A stretch of 64,000 bases of DNA from Pseudomonas_T sp032052615. GTDB lineage: Bacteria; Pseudomonadota; Gammaproteobacteria; Pseudomonadales; Pseudomonadaceae. The stretch spans positions 248,001 to 312,000 of the forward strand of contig DAMBWF010000004.1 of assembly GCA_032052615.1 (NCBI GenBank), given 5' to 3'. The notes below the pieces were generated by a model. It had not been told where the DNA came from. It was given only the letters and a program-made list of their open reading frames with translations, and made no database searches. Shown here one piece after another: positions 39,130-47,261 of this stretch. Positions within the stretch are counted from its first letter, which is position 1; each line of letters opens with the position of its first letter. A program made the position numbers and the translations under genes.

Positions 39130-40602
39130 ATGCCGAATCTGCCTATAGCGCCTTGTGTCCTCGTTCTCTTCGGCGCCTCCGGGGACCTCGCGTTGCGCAA
39201 GCTCTTCCCCGCGTTGTACCGCCTCGAACAGGCCCGTCTGCTGCACGCGGAAACCCGTATCCTCGCCCTGGCGCGGGCGGAAGGCCTCGAAGCCGAGGGC
39301 CATGCCGCGCTGATCCAGACCCGCTTGCGCGAACAACTGGCCCCGGAGGAGTGGAACGCCGACGCGTGGGAGCGCTTCCATGGCCGACTGGCCTTCCTCG
39401 ACTTCGACTTCGCCCAGGCGGACGGCTATCGCACCCTGGCCGAGTGGGCCGCCGGCGACCTGCCGCTGGTGGCCTATTTCGCCACCCCGGCCTCGGTGTA
39501 CGGCGCCATTTGCCAGCATCTGGTGGACGCCGGCCTGGGCGAGCGCACCCGGGTGGTGCTCGAGAAGCCCATCGGCCACGACCTGGAGTCGTCGCGGGTG
39601 ATCAACGACGCGGTGGCCTGCCGTTTCCCGGAGAACCGCATCTACCGGATCGACCACTACCTGGGCAAGGAAACGGTGCAGAACCTCATCGCCCTGCGTT
39701 TCGCCAACAGCCTGTTCGAGACCCAGTGGAACCAGAACCACATCAGCCATGTGGAAATCACCGTGGCGGAAAAGGTCGGGATCGAGGGGCGCTGGGGCTA
39801 CTTCGACCAGGCCGGGCAGTTGCGCGACATGGTGCAGAACCACCTGCTGCAACTGCTCTGCCTGATCGCCATGGACCCGCCCAGCGATTTGGTGGCCGAC
39901 AGCATCCGCGACGAGAAGGTGAAAGTGCTCAAGGCTCTCGAACCGATCCCCTCGGGGCAGATCGAGACGCGGGTGGTGCGGGGGCAGTACAGCGCCGGCT
40001 TCAGCGACGGCAAGGCGGTGCCGGGTTACCTGGAGGAGCCCAACGCCAATCGCGGGAGCCGCACCGAGACCTTCGTCGCGCTGCGGGTGGACATCCGCAA
40101 CTGGCGCTGGGCCGGCGTGCCGTTCTACCTGCGGACCGGCAAGCGCATGCCGCAGAAACTGTCGCAGATCGTCATTCATTTCAAGGAACCGCCCCATTAC
40201 ATCTTTTCCCCGGAACAGCGGCCCCTGCTGAGCAACCGGTTGATCATCCGCCTGCAGCCGGACGAGGGCATCACCCTGCATGTGATGACCAAGGACCAGG
40301 GTTTGGGCAAGGGCATGCGGTTGCGCACCGTGCCGTTGCTGCTGAACTTCTCCGAAACCTTCCACACCGAGCGCGTGCCGGATGCCTACGAGCGGCTGTT
40401 ACTGGAGGTGATGCAGGGCAACCAAAACCTCTTCGTGCGCCGCGACGAGGTGGAACATGCCTGGACTTGGTGCGATCAATTGAGCGAGGGCTGGGAATTG
40501 CTGGGCGAGCCGCCACGGCCCTACGCGGCCGGTAGTTGGGGGCCGGGGGCCGCCGTGGCCTTGATCGCCCGGGATGGGAGGAATTGGTATGGCGACCTCT
40601 GA
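39130..40602 (+). CDS. zwf: Glucose-6-phosphate 1-dehydrogenase (Zwf)
   Basis: Zwf oxidises glucose-6-phosphate to 6-phosphogluconolactone and makes NAD(P)H, an electron source for biosynthesis. The 490 residues are normal length. The coenzyme motif GASGDLALRK is at 15-24, and the catalytic substrate motif RIDHYLGKE is at 173-181, both intact. EKPIGHD is near 145. The stop lies 14 bases beyond the pgl start, so zwf and pgl are translationally coupled. Confidence 0.97.
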   Translation: MPNLPIAPCVLVLFGASGDLALRKLFPALYRLEQARLLHAETRILALARAEGLEAEGHAALIQTRLREQLAPEEWNADAWERFHGRLAFLDFDFAQADGYRTLAEWAAGDLPLVAYFATPASVYGAICQHLVDAGLGERTRVVLEKPIGHDLESSRVINDAVACRFPENRIYRIDHYLGKETVQNLIALRFANSLFETQWNQNHISHVEITVAEKVGIEGRWGYFDQAGQLRDMVQNHLLQLLCLIAMDPPSDLVADSIRDEKVKVLKALEPIPSGQIETRVVRGQYSAGFSDGKAVPGYLEEPNANRGSRTETFVALRVDIRNWRWAGVPFYLRTGKRMPQKLSQIVIHFKEPPHYIFSPEQRPLLSNRLIIRLQPDEGITLHVMTKDQGLGKGMRLRTVPLLLNFSETFHTERVPDAYERLLLEVMQGNQNLFVRRDEVEHAWTWCDQLSEGWELLGEPPRPYAAGSWGPGAAVALIARDGRNWYGDL

Positions 40603-41326
40603 ATCGAACCTGCCCGCCGGCGTCGAGTGGCGGGAGAACCCGGCACCGGCGGCCCAGGCGCTGGCCCTGGCCGAGGCGGTCGCGAGCGACCTGCGGGACG
40701 CCCTGGCGCGTCAGGAGACGGCGTTCCTGCTGGTATCCGGCGGACGCAGCCCGGTGGCGTTCTTCGACGCGTTGGCCGCGCGCTCCCTGGAGTGGTCGAG
40801 GGTGCGGGTCGGTCTGGTGGACGAGCGCTGGGTGCCGGAAACCCATGAGGACAGCAATGCCGGGCTGGTGCGCCGCCACCTGCTGCGAGGGGAGGCGTCC
40901 CGCGCCACCTTCCACGGCCTTTATCGCCCGGCTGACAGCCTGGAAGCGGCCGCGCAACGCGCCGATGCCGATGCCGCCGGCTGGCCCGTGGCGGATGTAG
41001 TTGTGCTGGGCATGGGAACCGACGGCCATACCGCGTCGCTGTTTCCCGGCGCGCCGGGCCTGGAGGCGGCCTTGGACGACGAGGGGCCGCGCCGCTGCGT
41101 CTCGATGTGGTCCCCCCAGGCGCCCCACGCCCGGCTGAGCCTGACCCGCGCCTTCCTGGGGCGCGCGGCGCGGTCGTACCTGGCCCTGGAGGGTCAAGCC
41201 AAGCGCGAGGTCCTCGCCGCCGCGCTGGCCGGGGGCGACCCGTTGCGCTGGCCGATTCTGGCGTTCCTGCGATCGCCGCTCACCATCCACTGGTGCCCAA
41301 CGGCACGGGAGGGCACGCCATCATGA
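40589..41326 (+). CDS. pgl: 6-Phosphogluconolactonase (Pgl)
   Basis: Pgl hydrolyses 6-phosphogluconolactone to 6-phosphogluconate, between Zwf and Edd. It is the 245-residue DevB/NagB-like type: LLVSGGRSPVAFF near residues 46-58, GLVDERWVP near 75-83, and VLGMGTDGHTASLFPG near 136-151. The ATG at 40589 has GGAGG upstream and lies inside the end of zwf; an in-frame ATG 15 bases earlier is less likely. Its stop overlaps the eda start (ATGA). Confidence 0.95.
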   Translation: MATSESNLPAGVEWRENPAPAAQALALAEAVASDLRDALARQETAFLLVSGGRSPVAFFDALAARSLEWSRVRVGLVDERWVPETHEDSNAGLVRRHLLRGEASRATFHGLYRPADSLEAAAQRADADAAGWPVADVVVLGMGTDGHTASLFPGAPGLEAALDDEGPRRCVSMWSPQAPHARLSLTRAFLGRAARSYLALEGQAKREVLAAALAGGDPLRWPILAFLRSPLTIHWCPTAREGTPS

Positions 41327-41979
41327 ATCCCGAACAGACCATCGCCCGGCTCGACGCCCTTGGCGCGCGGGCGCGCATCCTGCCGGTGATCACCATTCCA
41401 CGGGAGGACGACATCCTTCCCCTGGCCGATGCCTTGGCCGCGGGGGGACTGGGGACGCTGGAGATCACCCTGCGCGGCCCCCACGGGCTGGCGGCGATCC
41501 GCCTGCTCCGTCAGCGGCGGCCGGACCTGTGCGTGGGCGTCGGCACGGTGCTGGACCCGCAAACCTGGGCGCGGGCGGTGGACGCCGGCGCCCAGTTCGT
41601 GGTGACGCCGGGCTGTACCGAGGAGTTACTGCGGCTTGGGTTGGAAAGCGCGGTGCCGCTGCTGCCGGGCGTGGCCAATGCGTCCGACATCATGCGCGCC
41701 TATCGCTTCGGCTATCGGCGCTTCAAGCTGTTCCCCGCCAGCGTCTGCGGGGGACCCGAGGCGCTCAAGGCCTTCGCCGGCCCGTTCGCCGAGGCGCGCT
41801 TCTGCCCCACCGGGGGTGTCGGGCCGGGCAACCTCGCCGAGTACGCCGGCCTGGGCAACGTGATGTGCGTCGGCGGAAGCTGGATGCTGCCGGCCGATGC
41901 CCTGGCCAGCGGCGACTGGGAACGGGTCCGGCGCTTGAGCGAGGAGGCGTTGCGCCTGCTGGACACCGCGCGCGGGTGA
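41323..41979 (+). CDS. eda: KDPG aldolase (Eda)
   Basis: Eda splits KDPG to pyruvate and glyceraldehyde-3-phosphate, the last ED step; it can also act as a 4-hydroxy-2-oxoglutarate aldolase. The 218 residues contain the Schiff-base lysine K135 in YRRFKLFPAS and the catalytic Glu47 in LEITLR. The start overlaps the pgl stop by four bases. zwf-pgl-eda is therefore one coupled unit, while edd lies in the preceding group. Confidence 0.97.
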   Translation: MNPEQTIARLDALGARARILPVITIPREDDILPLADALAAGGLGTLEITLRGPHGLAAIRLLRQRRPDLCVGVGTVLDPQTWARAVDAGAQFVVTPGCTEELLRLGLESAVPLLPGVANASDIMRAYRFGYRRFKLFPASVCGGPEALKAFAGPFAEARFCPTGGVGPGNLAEYAGLGNVMCVGGSWMLPADALASGDWERVRRLSEEALRLLDTARG

Positions 41980-42294
41980 GCGGCGCGGTGTCCCGCGTAA
42001 TCGGCGTGGGCCGATCGTGTCCTCGGCCCGATGGCGGCGCGGCCCGAGCCGATGGAGCTGGCCAACGTGGCGCGGCCAGCGTGGCTAAGTCCGACCTACG
42101 TGGCCCGACCTACGCGGCCCATCCTGACCCGGCGAGCCCGAGTGCCTTTCTAGGAACACGCCCCGAGCATTGTTCGGCGCGCCAGCCGGTCCAGCCGACG
42201 AGGCGTGGCCCAGCACGGCATGGCCGGCGGCCGTCGAGAGGCGTCGGTCGCCACGCGAGGCCCGTCAGCCCGCCTGCGCCGTGGCGGGTCATCG
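41980..42294. other. Convergent gap between eda and modC
   Basis: About 315 G/C-rich bases between two convergent 3' ends. It contains two adjacent copies of a 14-bp unit, CCGACCTACGTGGC and CCGACCTACGCGGC (42091-42118), and a weak CCCGCC/GGCGGG hairpin near 42270-42290. I see no strong terminator and no gene. Confidence 0.5.
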
Positions 42295-43380
42295 TCAGGC
42301 CAGCAACGCCACCGTCTTCACGTGTGCCCACAGGGCCTGGCCGGGATGCAGCCCGAGGTGGTCCCGGGAATAGCGGGTGATCCGGGCCAGGAGCGGCGTG
42401 CCGGCGGCGTCCAGCCGTACCAGCACGTGGTCGGGATGATCGGCGGGTGCTTCGTCCACTACCCGCGCCGGCAGGCTGTTGAGGATGCTGCTGCTCCCGG
42501 GCGGCGCCAGGCTCAGGCTCACGTCCCGGGCTTGTATCCGGCAGCGCAGCGACCGGCCCGGCGCCAGCGCGCCGTGAGTGACCCGCAGGTACAGGGCGCC
42601 GGGCAACTCCAGCCTGAGCAGGCCGTAGCGGTCGTCGTGAGGTCCGGCGCGGCCCTCGACGACCACGCTGGCATCCGCCTCGCGGGCCAGCGGCAGGTCC
42701 AGACGCGACAGGGTCTCGCCCAAGGGACCGCTGGCGAGGACCCGCCCGGCTTCCAGCACCACTAGGTGGTCGGCCAGCCGCGCGACCTCGTCCGGGGCAT
42801 GGCTGACATAGAGCACCGGGATATCCAGCTCGGCGTGAAGGCGTTCCAGGTATGGCAGGATGTCCCCCTTGCGACGCGGGTCCAGGGCCGCCAGGGGTTC
42901 ATCCATCAGCAGCAGGCGGGGCGCGGCGAGCAGCGCGCGGGCGATGGCGACGCGCTGTCGCTCGCCGCCCGAAAGGCGTGCCGGACGTCGGCCCAGCAGG
43001 TCGCCCAGGCCGAGCAGCTCCACCGCCTCCGTCAGCGCCACCGCGCGCTGGCGGGTCGGCACCCGGCTGAAGCCGTAGAGCAGGTTGCCGCGCACGTCGA
43101 GATGATCGAACAGGCGCGCATCCTGGAATACGTAGCCCAGGGAGCGGCGATGGGTGGGAAGCAGCAGGCCCCGGGCGTCGTCCTGCCACGTGTCCTCGCC
43201 GATCCGCAGGAAACCCCGGCAACCGCGTTCCAGGCCGGCGATGCAGCGCAGCACGGTGGTCTTGCCCGAGCCGGAAGTCCCGAACAGGGCGGTCACCCCG
43301 CGCCCCGGCAGGCGCAGGTCGGCTTCCAGCGAGAAGCCCGGGTAGGCGACCCGCAGGCGGGCCTCGAGCGTGGCCTCCAT
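42295..43380 (-). CDS. modC: ModC, ATP-binding protein of the molybdate ABC transporter
   Basis: ModC powers molybdate import. The 361 residues have an ABC ATPase domain (Walker A LFGTSGSGKTTVL near residues 33-45, signature LSGGERQRVAIARALL near 136-151, Walker B LLLMDEPLAALD near 158-169) and a C-terminal Mop/TOBE molybdate-binding domain (SSILNSLPARVVDEAPAD and LLARITRYSRD). It follows modB with one base between stop and start, so all three mod genes form one operon. Confidence 0.96.
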   Translation of the reverse strand: MEATLEARLRVAYPGFSLEADLRLPGRGVTALFGTSGSGKTTVLRCIAGLERGCRGFLRIGEDTWQDDARGLLLPTHRRSLGYVFQDARLFDHLDVRGNLLYGFSRVPTRQRAVALTEAVELLGLGDLLGRRPARLSGGERQRVAIARALLAAPRLLLMDEPLAALDPRRKGDILPYLERLHAELDIPVLYVSHAPDEVARLADHLVVLEAGRVLASGPLGETLSRLDLPLAREADASVVVEGRAGPHDDRYGLLRLELPGALYLRVTHGALAPGRSLRCRIQARDVSLSLAPPGSSSILNSLPARVVDEAPADHPDHVLVRLDAAGTPLLARITRYSRDHLGLHPGQALWAHVKTVALLA

Positions 43381-43381
43381 G

Positions 43382-44062
43382 TCAGCTCCAGCGTGGCCGC
43401 TGGCGCCGGCCGGCGTACAGCGTCAACAGAATGAGGAAAGAGAACCCCAGCATGCCGCCGGCGAGCCAGTGGGCCTGGGCGTATTCCATGGCTTCGACAT
43501 GATCGAAGATCTGCACCGAGACCACCCGGGTCTCGCCGGGGATATTGCCGCCGATCATCAGCACCACGCCGAATTCGCCCACGGTGTGAGCGAAGCCGAG
43601 GATGGCAGCGGTGACGATACCCGGGCGAGCCAGGGGCAGCGCCACGCTGAAGAAGCGGTCCCAGGCGCTGGCGCGCAGGGTTGCGGCGGCCTCCAGGGGA
43701 CCTTCGCCGATGGACTCGAAGGCGTTCTGCAACGGCTGTACCACGAACGGCAGGGAATAGAGGAGCGAACCCGCCACCAGACCGGCGAAGGTGAAGGGCA
43801 GGGTGCCCAGCCCGAGGGCCTGGGTCAGGCGGCCGATGGCGCCGTGGGGGCCCATGCTCACCAGCAGGTAGAAACCGATCACCGTGGGCGGCAGCACCAG
43901 GGGCAGGGCCACCAGCGCGCCGACCACGCCCTTGAGCCGCGAGCGGGTGCGGGCCAGCCACCAGGCCAGGGGCAGGCCCAGCAGGAGCAGTAGCACGGTG
44001 GTGACGGCGGCCAGTTCCAGGGTCAGGCGAATGGCCGCCAGGTCGGCGGCGGTGAAGGGCAT
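43382..44062 (-). CDS. modB: ModB, permease of the molybdate ABC transporter
   Basis: ModB forms the membrane channel. The 226 residues show five or six hydrophobic helices (for example TVLLLLLGLPLAWWLA near 20-36 and FTFAGLVAGSLLYSLPFVV near 90-108). The ABC permease EAA loop reads LEAAATLRASAWDRFFSVALP near residues 123-143, where ModC docks. The start at 44062 yields MPFTAADLAAIRLT. It lies 11 bases after modA. Confidence 0.95.
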   Translation of the reverse strand: MPFTAADLAAIRLTLELAAVTTVLLLLLGLPLAWWLARTRSRLKGVVGALVALPLVLPPTVIGFYLLVSMGPHGAIGRLTQALGLGTLPFTFAGLVAGSLLYSLPFVVQPLQNAFESIGEGPLEAAATLRASAWDRFFSVALPLARPGIVTAAILGFAHTVGEFGVVLMIGGNIPGETRVVSVQIFDHVEAMEYAQAHWLAGGMLGFSFLILLTLYAGRRQRPRWS

Positions 44063-44073
44063 GGCGAGACCGC

Positions 44074-44823
44074 TTAACGGGTGTAGCCGAAGCGGGCGAC
44101 CAACGCGGCCGTCCGGTCGCTTCGCAGGTAGTCCATCAGGGCCCGGGCGGCCTGGCTGTCCTGGCCCTTGCGTAGCAGCAGCGCGTCCTGGCGGATCGGC
44201 TCGTACAGGTCGGCCGGGACGATCCAGGCGGAGCCGCCGGTGATCGCGCCATCCTTGTAGATCTGCGACAGGGCGACGAAGCCCAGATCGGCGTTGCCGG
44301 TGGCGACGAACTGGTAGGCCTGGGTGATGCTCTGGCCTTCCACCCGCCGGTCGGCGAGGGCCTGGGTCAGGCCCAGCCTGTCGAGCACCTGGGTCGCGGC
44401 CAGCCCATAGGGCGCGGTCTTCGGGTTGGCCAAAGCGAGATGGCGAAACGTGCCGTCCTTGAGCACCGCGCCCTTGTCGTCGACGTAGCCGGGCTTCGCC
44501 GACCATAGCGCGAGGGTGCCGATGGCGTAGGTGAAACGGGACCCCGCCACGGCTTCGCCGTCGGCTTCCAGCTTGGCGGGAGTGGTGTCGTCGGCGGAGA
44601 GAAACACCTCGAACGGCGCGCCATTGCGGATCTGCGCGTAGAACTGCCCGGTGGCCCCGTAGGCGGCAACCACCGTGTGGCCGGTGGCCTTCCGGAAGTC
44701 CTCGGCGAGGGCTTCCATGGGGGCGGTGAAGTTGGCGGCGACGGCGACGCGGACTTCGTCCGCCGGGGCCAGGCGGGGCAGGACGAAGGCGAGCAGCAGC
44801 AGGGAGAACGGGGCACGACGCAT
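44074..44823 (-). CDS. modA: ModA, periplasmic molybdate-binding protein
   Basis: ModA captures molybdate in the periplasm and delivers it to ModB. The start at 44823 (GGAG upstream) gives a signal peptide ending near LAPA-DEV and 249 residues. VAVAANFTAPMEALA, FEVFLSADDTTP and YQFVATGNADLGFVALSQ are typical of the family and include the oxyanion-binding serine region. No modE regulator gene adjoins, and I see no clear ModE-type TATA-rich palindrome in the 233 bp upstream. That gap is shared with the divergent hda gene. Confidence 0.95.
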   Translation of the reverse strand: MRRAPFSLLLLAFVLPRLAPADEVRVAVAANFTAPMEALAEDFRKATGHTVVAAYGATGQFYAQIRNGAPFEVFLSADDTTPAKLEADGEAVAGSRFTYAIGTLALWSAKPGYVDDKGAVLKDGTFRHLALANPKTAPYGLAATQVLDRLGLTQALADRRVEGQSITQAYQFVATGNADLGFVALSQIYKDGAITGGSAWIVPADLYEPIRQDALLLRKGQDSQAARALMDYLRSDRTAALVARFGYTR

Positions 44824-45056
44824 GGTACGGCTCCTGGGTGGGGCGAGGGAAAGGGCGCCAGGGCGACGTGCAGGCGCCCATGGAACACGACCGAGCCCCG
44901 GCGCCGCAGGCGGCGGAGCGGCATCCGGCACGGTTAACCGAGGCCAGCCGCAAGCCCTTGATTTTCCTGCAATACCATGCCGTTTTACGGACCCGTCGCG
45001 GGAGTATAGACTTGACCCCTCCCATTTTGTCGAGCCGGCTCGCGCCGCCCCTCCGC

Positions 45057-45761
45057 ATGACACCGATCCAGCTTCCCCTCGGGGTGCGTCTGCGTGACGA
45101 TGCCACCTTCGCCAATTACTACCCCGGCGCCAATGCCGCGGCTCTCGGCTACGTCGAGCGGCTGTGTGGAGAGGACGCCGGCTGGACGGAAAGCCTGATC
45201 TACCTCTGGGGCGCCGAGGGCGTCGGCCGCAGCCACCTGCTGCAAGCCGCCTGCCTGCGCTTCGAGCAACGCGGCGAGCCCGCGGTCTACCTGCCGCTGC
45301 ACGAAGTGGCGTCGCACGGCCCGGACCTGCTGGACAACCTGGAGCAATGCGAGCTGGTCTGCCTCGACGACCTGGACGCGGTGGCCGGCCATCCCGACTG
45401 GGAAGAGGCGTTGTTCCACCTGTTCAACCGCCTGCGCGACGCCGGTCGGCGCCTGCTCCTGGCGGCCGCCCGGGCGCCCCGCGAACTGGGCATCGCCCTC
45501 CCGGACCTGCAATCGCGGCTGACCCTGGCCCTGGTGTTCCAACTCCAGGCGCTGTCCGACGAGGACAAGCTGAGGGCATTGCAATTACGGGCGTCCCGGC
45601 GCGGCCTGCACCTCACCGACGAGGTCGGGCGCTTCATCCTCACCCGGGGCGCCCGCAGCATGAGCGCGTTGTTCGAGCTGCTGGAGCGCCTGGATCAGGC
45701 GTCGTTGCAGGCGCAGCGGCGGCTGACCATTCCCTTCCTCAAGGAAACCCTCGGCTGGTAG
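45057..45761 (+). CDS. hda: Hda, DnaA-related regulator of replication initiation
   Basis: Hda, with the sliding clamp, stimulates hydrolysis of DnaA-bound ATP to prevent re-initiation. The 234 residues are a DnaA-like AAA+ domain without a DNA-binding tail. The N-terminal clamp-binding peptide is visible as QLPLGVRL (residues 5-12). The P-loop is altered to GAEGVGRSH, where arginine replaces the usual lysine, a feature of Pseudomonas Hda rather than a lesion as far as I recall. The acidic LVCLDDLDAV follows. It is divergent from modA and converges with the DUF2069 gene. Confidence 0.93.
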   Translation: MTPIQLPLGVRLRDDATFANYYPGANAAALGYVERLCGEDAGWTESLIYLWGAEGVGRSHLLQAACLRFEQRGEPAVYLPLHEVASHGPDLLDNLEQCELVCLDDLDAVAGHPDWEEALFHLFNRLRDAGRRLLLAAARAPRELGIALPDLQSRLTLALVFQLQALSDEDKLRALQLRASRRGLHLTDEVGRFILTRGARSMSALFELLERLDQASLQAQRRLTIPFLKETLGW

Positions 45762-45764
45762 CCA

Positions 45765-45784
45765 GGGGCGCCGGGCGGCGCCCC
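45765..45784. terminator. Hairpin between convergent hda and DUF2069 genes
   Basis: GGGGCGCC and GGCGCCCC form a perfect 8-bp stem with a GGGC loop in the 30-bp convergent gap. No T-run follows on either strand, so it is a terminator-like hairpin only. Confidence 0.45.
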
Positions 45785-45791
45785 CGCGGGT

Positions 45792-46205
45792 TCATGCCTC
45801 CCCGGCGCGCTTGCGTTCGTACTGGAAGCGCCAGCGGGTGTAGAGCAGGGCGCCGCAGAACAGCGCCACGCTGAGGGACAGCTCCAGCCAGCCGAACGTC
45901 CGGCGCGCCGGATCGAAGGCCGCCAGCACGCCCTGGATGAAATACAGGTTGATCAGGAAGCAGGCCCAGGCGTAGGTCCTGACATGGGACAGCAGCAGGC
46001 CGGGCGCCACCAGCAGCAGCGGCAGCAACTGGACCGCCAGCACCACCCCGGTGCGCGCGCCGTGCAGGTCGGCATAGAACAGGTTCCAGCCCAGCAACAG
46101 CGCCGCCAGGCCGAAGAAGGCGATCAGCACCAGCGCGCGACTCAGGCGAAGGCGCGGTTGCAGCCATTCCAGGCTCGGCAGCGGCTTGTGTTTTTTCCTA
46201 GCCAT
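45792..46205 (-). CDS. DUF2069 inner-membrane protein
   Basis: A small membrane protein of 137 residues with four hydrophobic helices (about 23-43, 53-72, 78-97 and 103-123), starting MARKKHKPLPSLEWLQP. It fits the DUF2069 family, which is found next to wrbA in pseudomonads; function unknown. The start at 46205 lies inside the end of wrbA (8-base overlap). It belongs to the arsC-like-wrbA-DUF2069 chain. Confidence 0.82.
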   Translation of the reverse strand: MARKKHKPLPSLEWLQPRLRLSRALVLIAFFGLAALLLGWNLFYADLHGARTGVVLAVQLLPLLLVAPGLLLSHVRTYAWACFLINLYFIQGVLAAFDPARRTFGWLELSLSVALFCGALLYTRWRFQYERKRAGEA

Positions 46206-46806
46206 GCAGGGGCTCCTCCAGCCGACGGGCGATACGCGCCAGGCGCAGGCCCAAGGCGCGGCACAGGGCGATTTCGTGGCTGTCCAGGGCACGCTTGCCA
46301 TCGGCCCCGGCATGATGGCTGGCCCCATAAGGGGTGCCGCCGCCCTGGGTCTCCAGCAGGGACGATTCGCTGTAGGGCAGCCCGGTGACCAGCATGCCGT
46401 GGTGCAGCAACGGCAGCAGCATGGACAGCAGGGTGGTTTCCTGGCCGCCGTGCAGGCTGGAGGTGGAGGTGAAGACGCTGGCGGGCTTGCCCACCAGTTC
46501 GCCGGTCAGCCAGAGGTTGAGGGTGCCGTCGAGGAAGTATTTCAGCGGCGCCGCCATGTTGCCGAAACGGGTCGGGCTGCCGAGGGCCAGGCCGGCGCAT
46601 CCCTTGAGATCGTCGAGACTGGCATAGAGCGCGCCCTCGGCGGGGATCGCGGGGGCCACGGCTTCGCATTCGCTGGACACCGGCGGCACCGTGCGCAGGC
46701 GCGCTTCCAGGCCGCCCTGTTCGACGCCTCGGGCGATGTGCCGGGCCATTTCGGCGGTGGCACCGTGGCGGCTGTAGTACAGGACGAGGATGTAGCCCGC
46801 GCTCAC
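46198..46806 (-). CDS. wrbA: WrbA, NAD(P)H:quinone oxidoreductase
   Basis: WrbA is a flavodoxin-like FMN enzyme that reduces quinones by two electrons. The FMN-phosphate loop is YYSRHGATAEMAR (residues 10-22), and SPTRFGNMAAPLKYFLDG (about 75-93) binds the isoalloxazine. It has 202 residues. The start is a GTG at 46806 that overlaps the ArsC-like stop (GTGA), so it is translationally coupled to it. Confidence 0.93.
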   Translation of the reverse strand: MSAGYILVLYYSRHGATAEMARHIARGVEQGGLEARLRTVPPVSSECEAVAPAIPAEGALYASLDDLKGCAGLALGSPTRFGNMAAPLKYFLDGTLNLWLTGELVGKPASVFTSTSSLHGGQETTLLSMLLPLLHHGMLVTGLPYSESSLLETQGGGTPYGASHHAGADGKRALDSHEIALCRALGLRLARIARRLEEPLHG

Positions 46807-47153
46807 GGCAGGATCTCCAGCAGTTTTTCCGGAGGACGACCGACGACCGCCCGTTCGCCGACCACCAGGAGCGGCCGCTCGATCAGGCGCGGATGGGCCA
46901 CCATCGCGGCGATCAGGTCATCCTCGCCCAGGGCGGGATCGGCGAGGCCGAGGGCCTGGTACTCGTCCTCGCCGGTGCGCAGCAACTGGCGGGCGGGGAT
47001 GCCCAGCTTGGCCAGCAGGTCCTTCAGGGTGGTGGCGTCCGGCGGCGTTTCCAGGTAGCGAACCACCTGGGGCGCCTGGCCTCGGGCCTCGAGCAGCGCG
47101 AGCGCCGCGCGGGATTTCGAGCAGCGGGGGTTGTGATAGAGAATCGGCGTCAT
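46803..47153 (-). CDS. ArsC-family reductase (thioredoxin-fold)
   Basis: The 116-residue protein resembles glutaredoxin-dependent arsenate reductases: the catalytic Cys11 is in NPRCSKSR, and the conserved segments LIAAMVAHPRLIERPLLV and RAVVGRPPEKLLEIL follow, with a likely oxyanion-binding arginine in LIERP. It could be an arsenate reductase or a related protein without arsenic function; no arsB or arsR is nearby. It is the first gene of a three-gene chain with wrbA and the DUF2069 gene, divergent from the YihY-family gene. Confidence 0.85.
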   Translation of the reverse strand: MTPILYHNPRCSKSRAALALLEARGQAPQVVRYLETPPDATTLKDLLAKLGIPARQLLRTGEDEYQALGLADPALGEDDLIAAMVAHPRLIERPLLVVGERAVVGRPPEKLLEILP

Positions 47154-47261
47154 GTCGGGGTCGCAACGGCGGATGGGGGGCGGCTATTCTAACCGCGTCC
47201 GAGCGCTCGCCGGACATCTCGGCGCCCGATGCGCCGCGTATCCGCCTCCAAGGGGCCCGGC

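Noticed and set aside
42091..42118. Two adjacent 14-bp repeats between eda and modC
   Set aside because: Only two imperfect copies in G/C-rich DNA; too few to call an array, mobile element scar or CRISPR.
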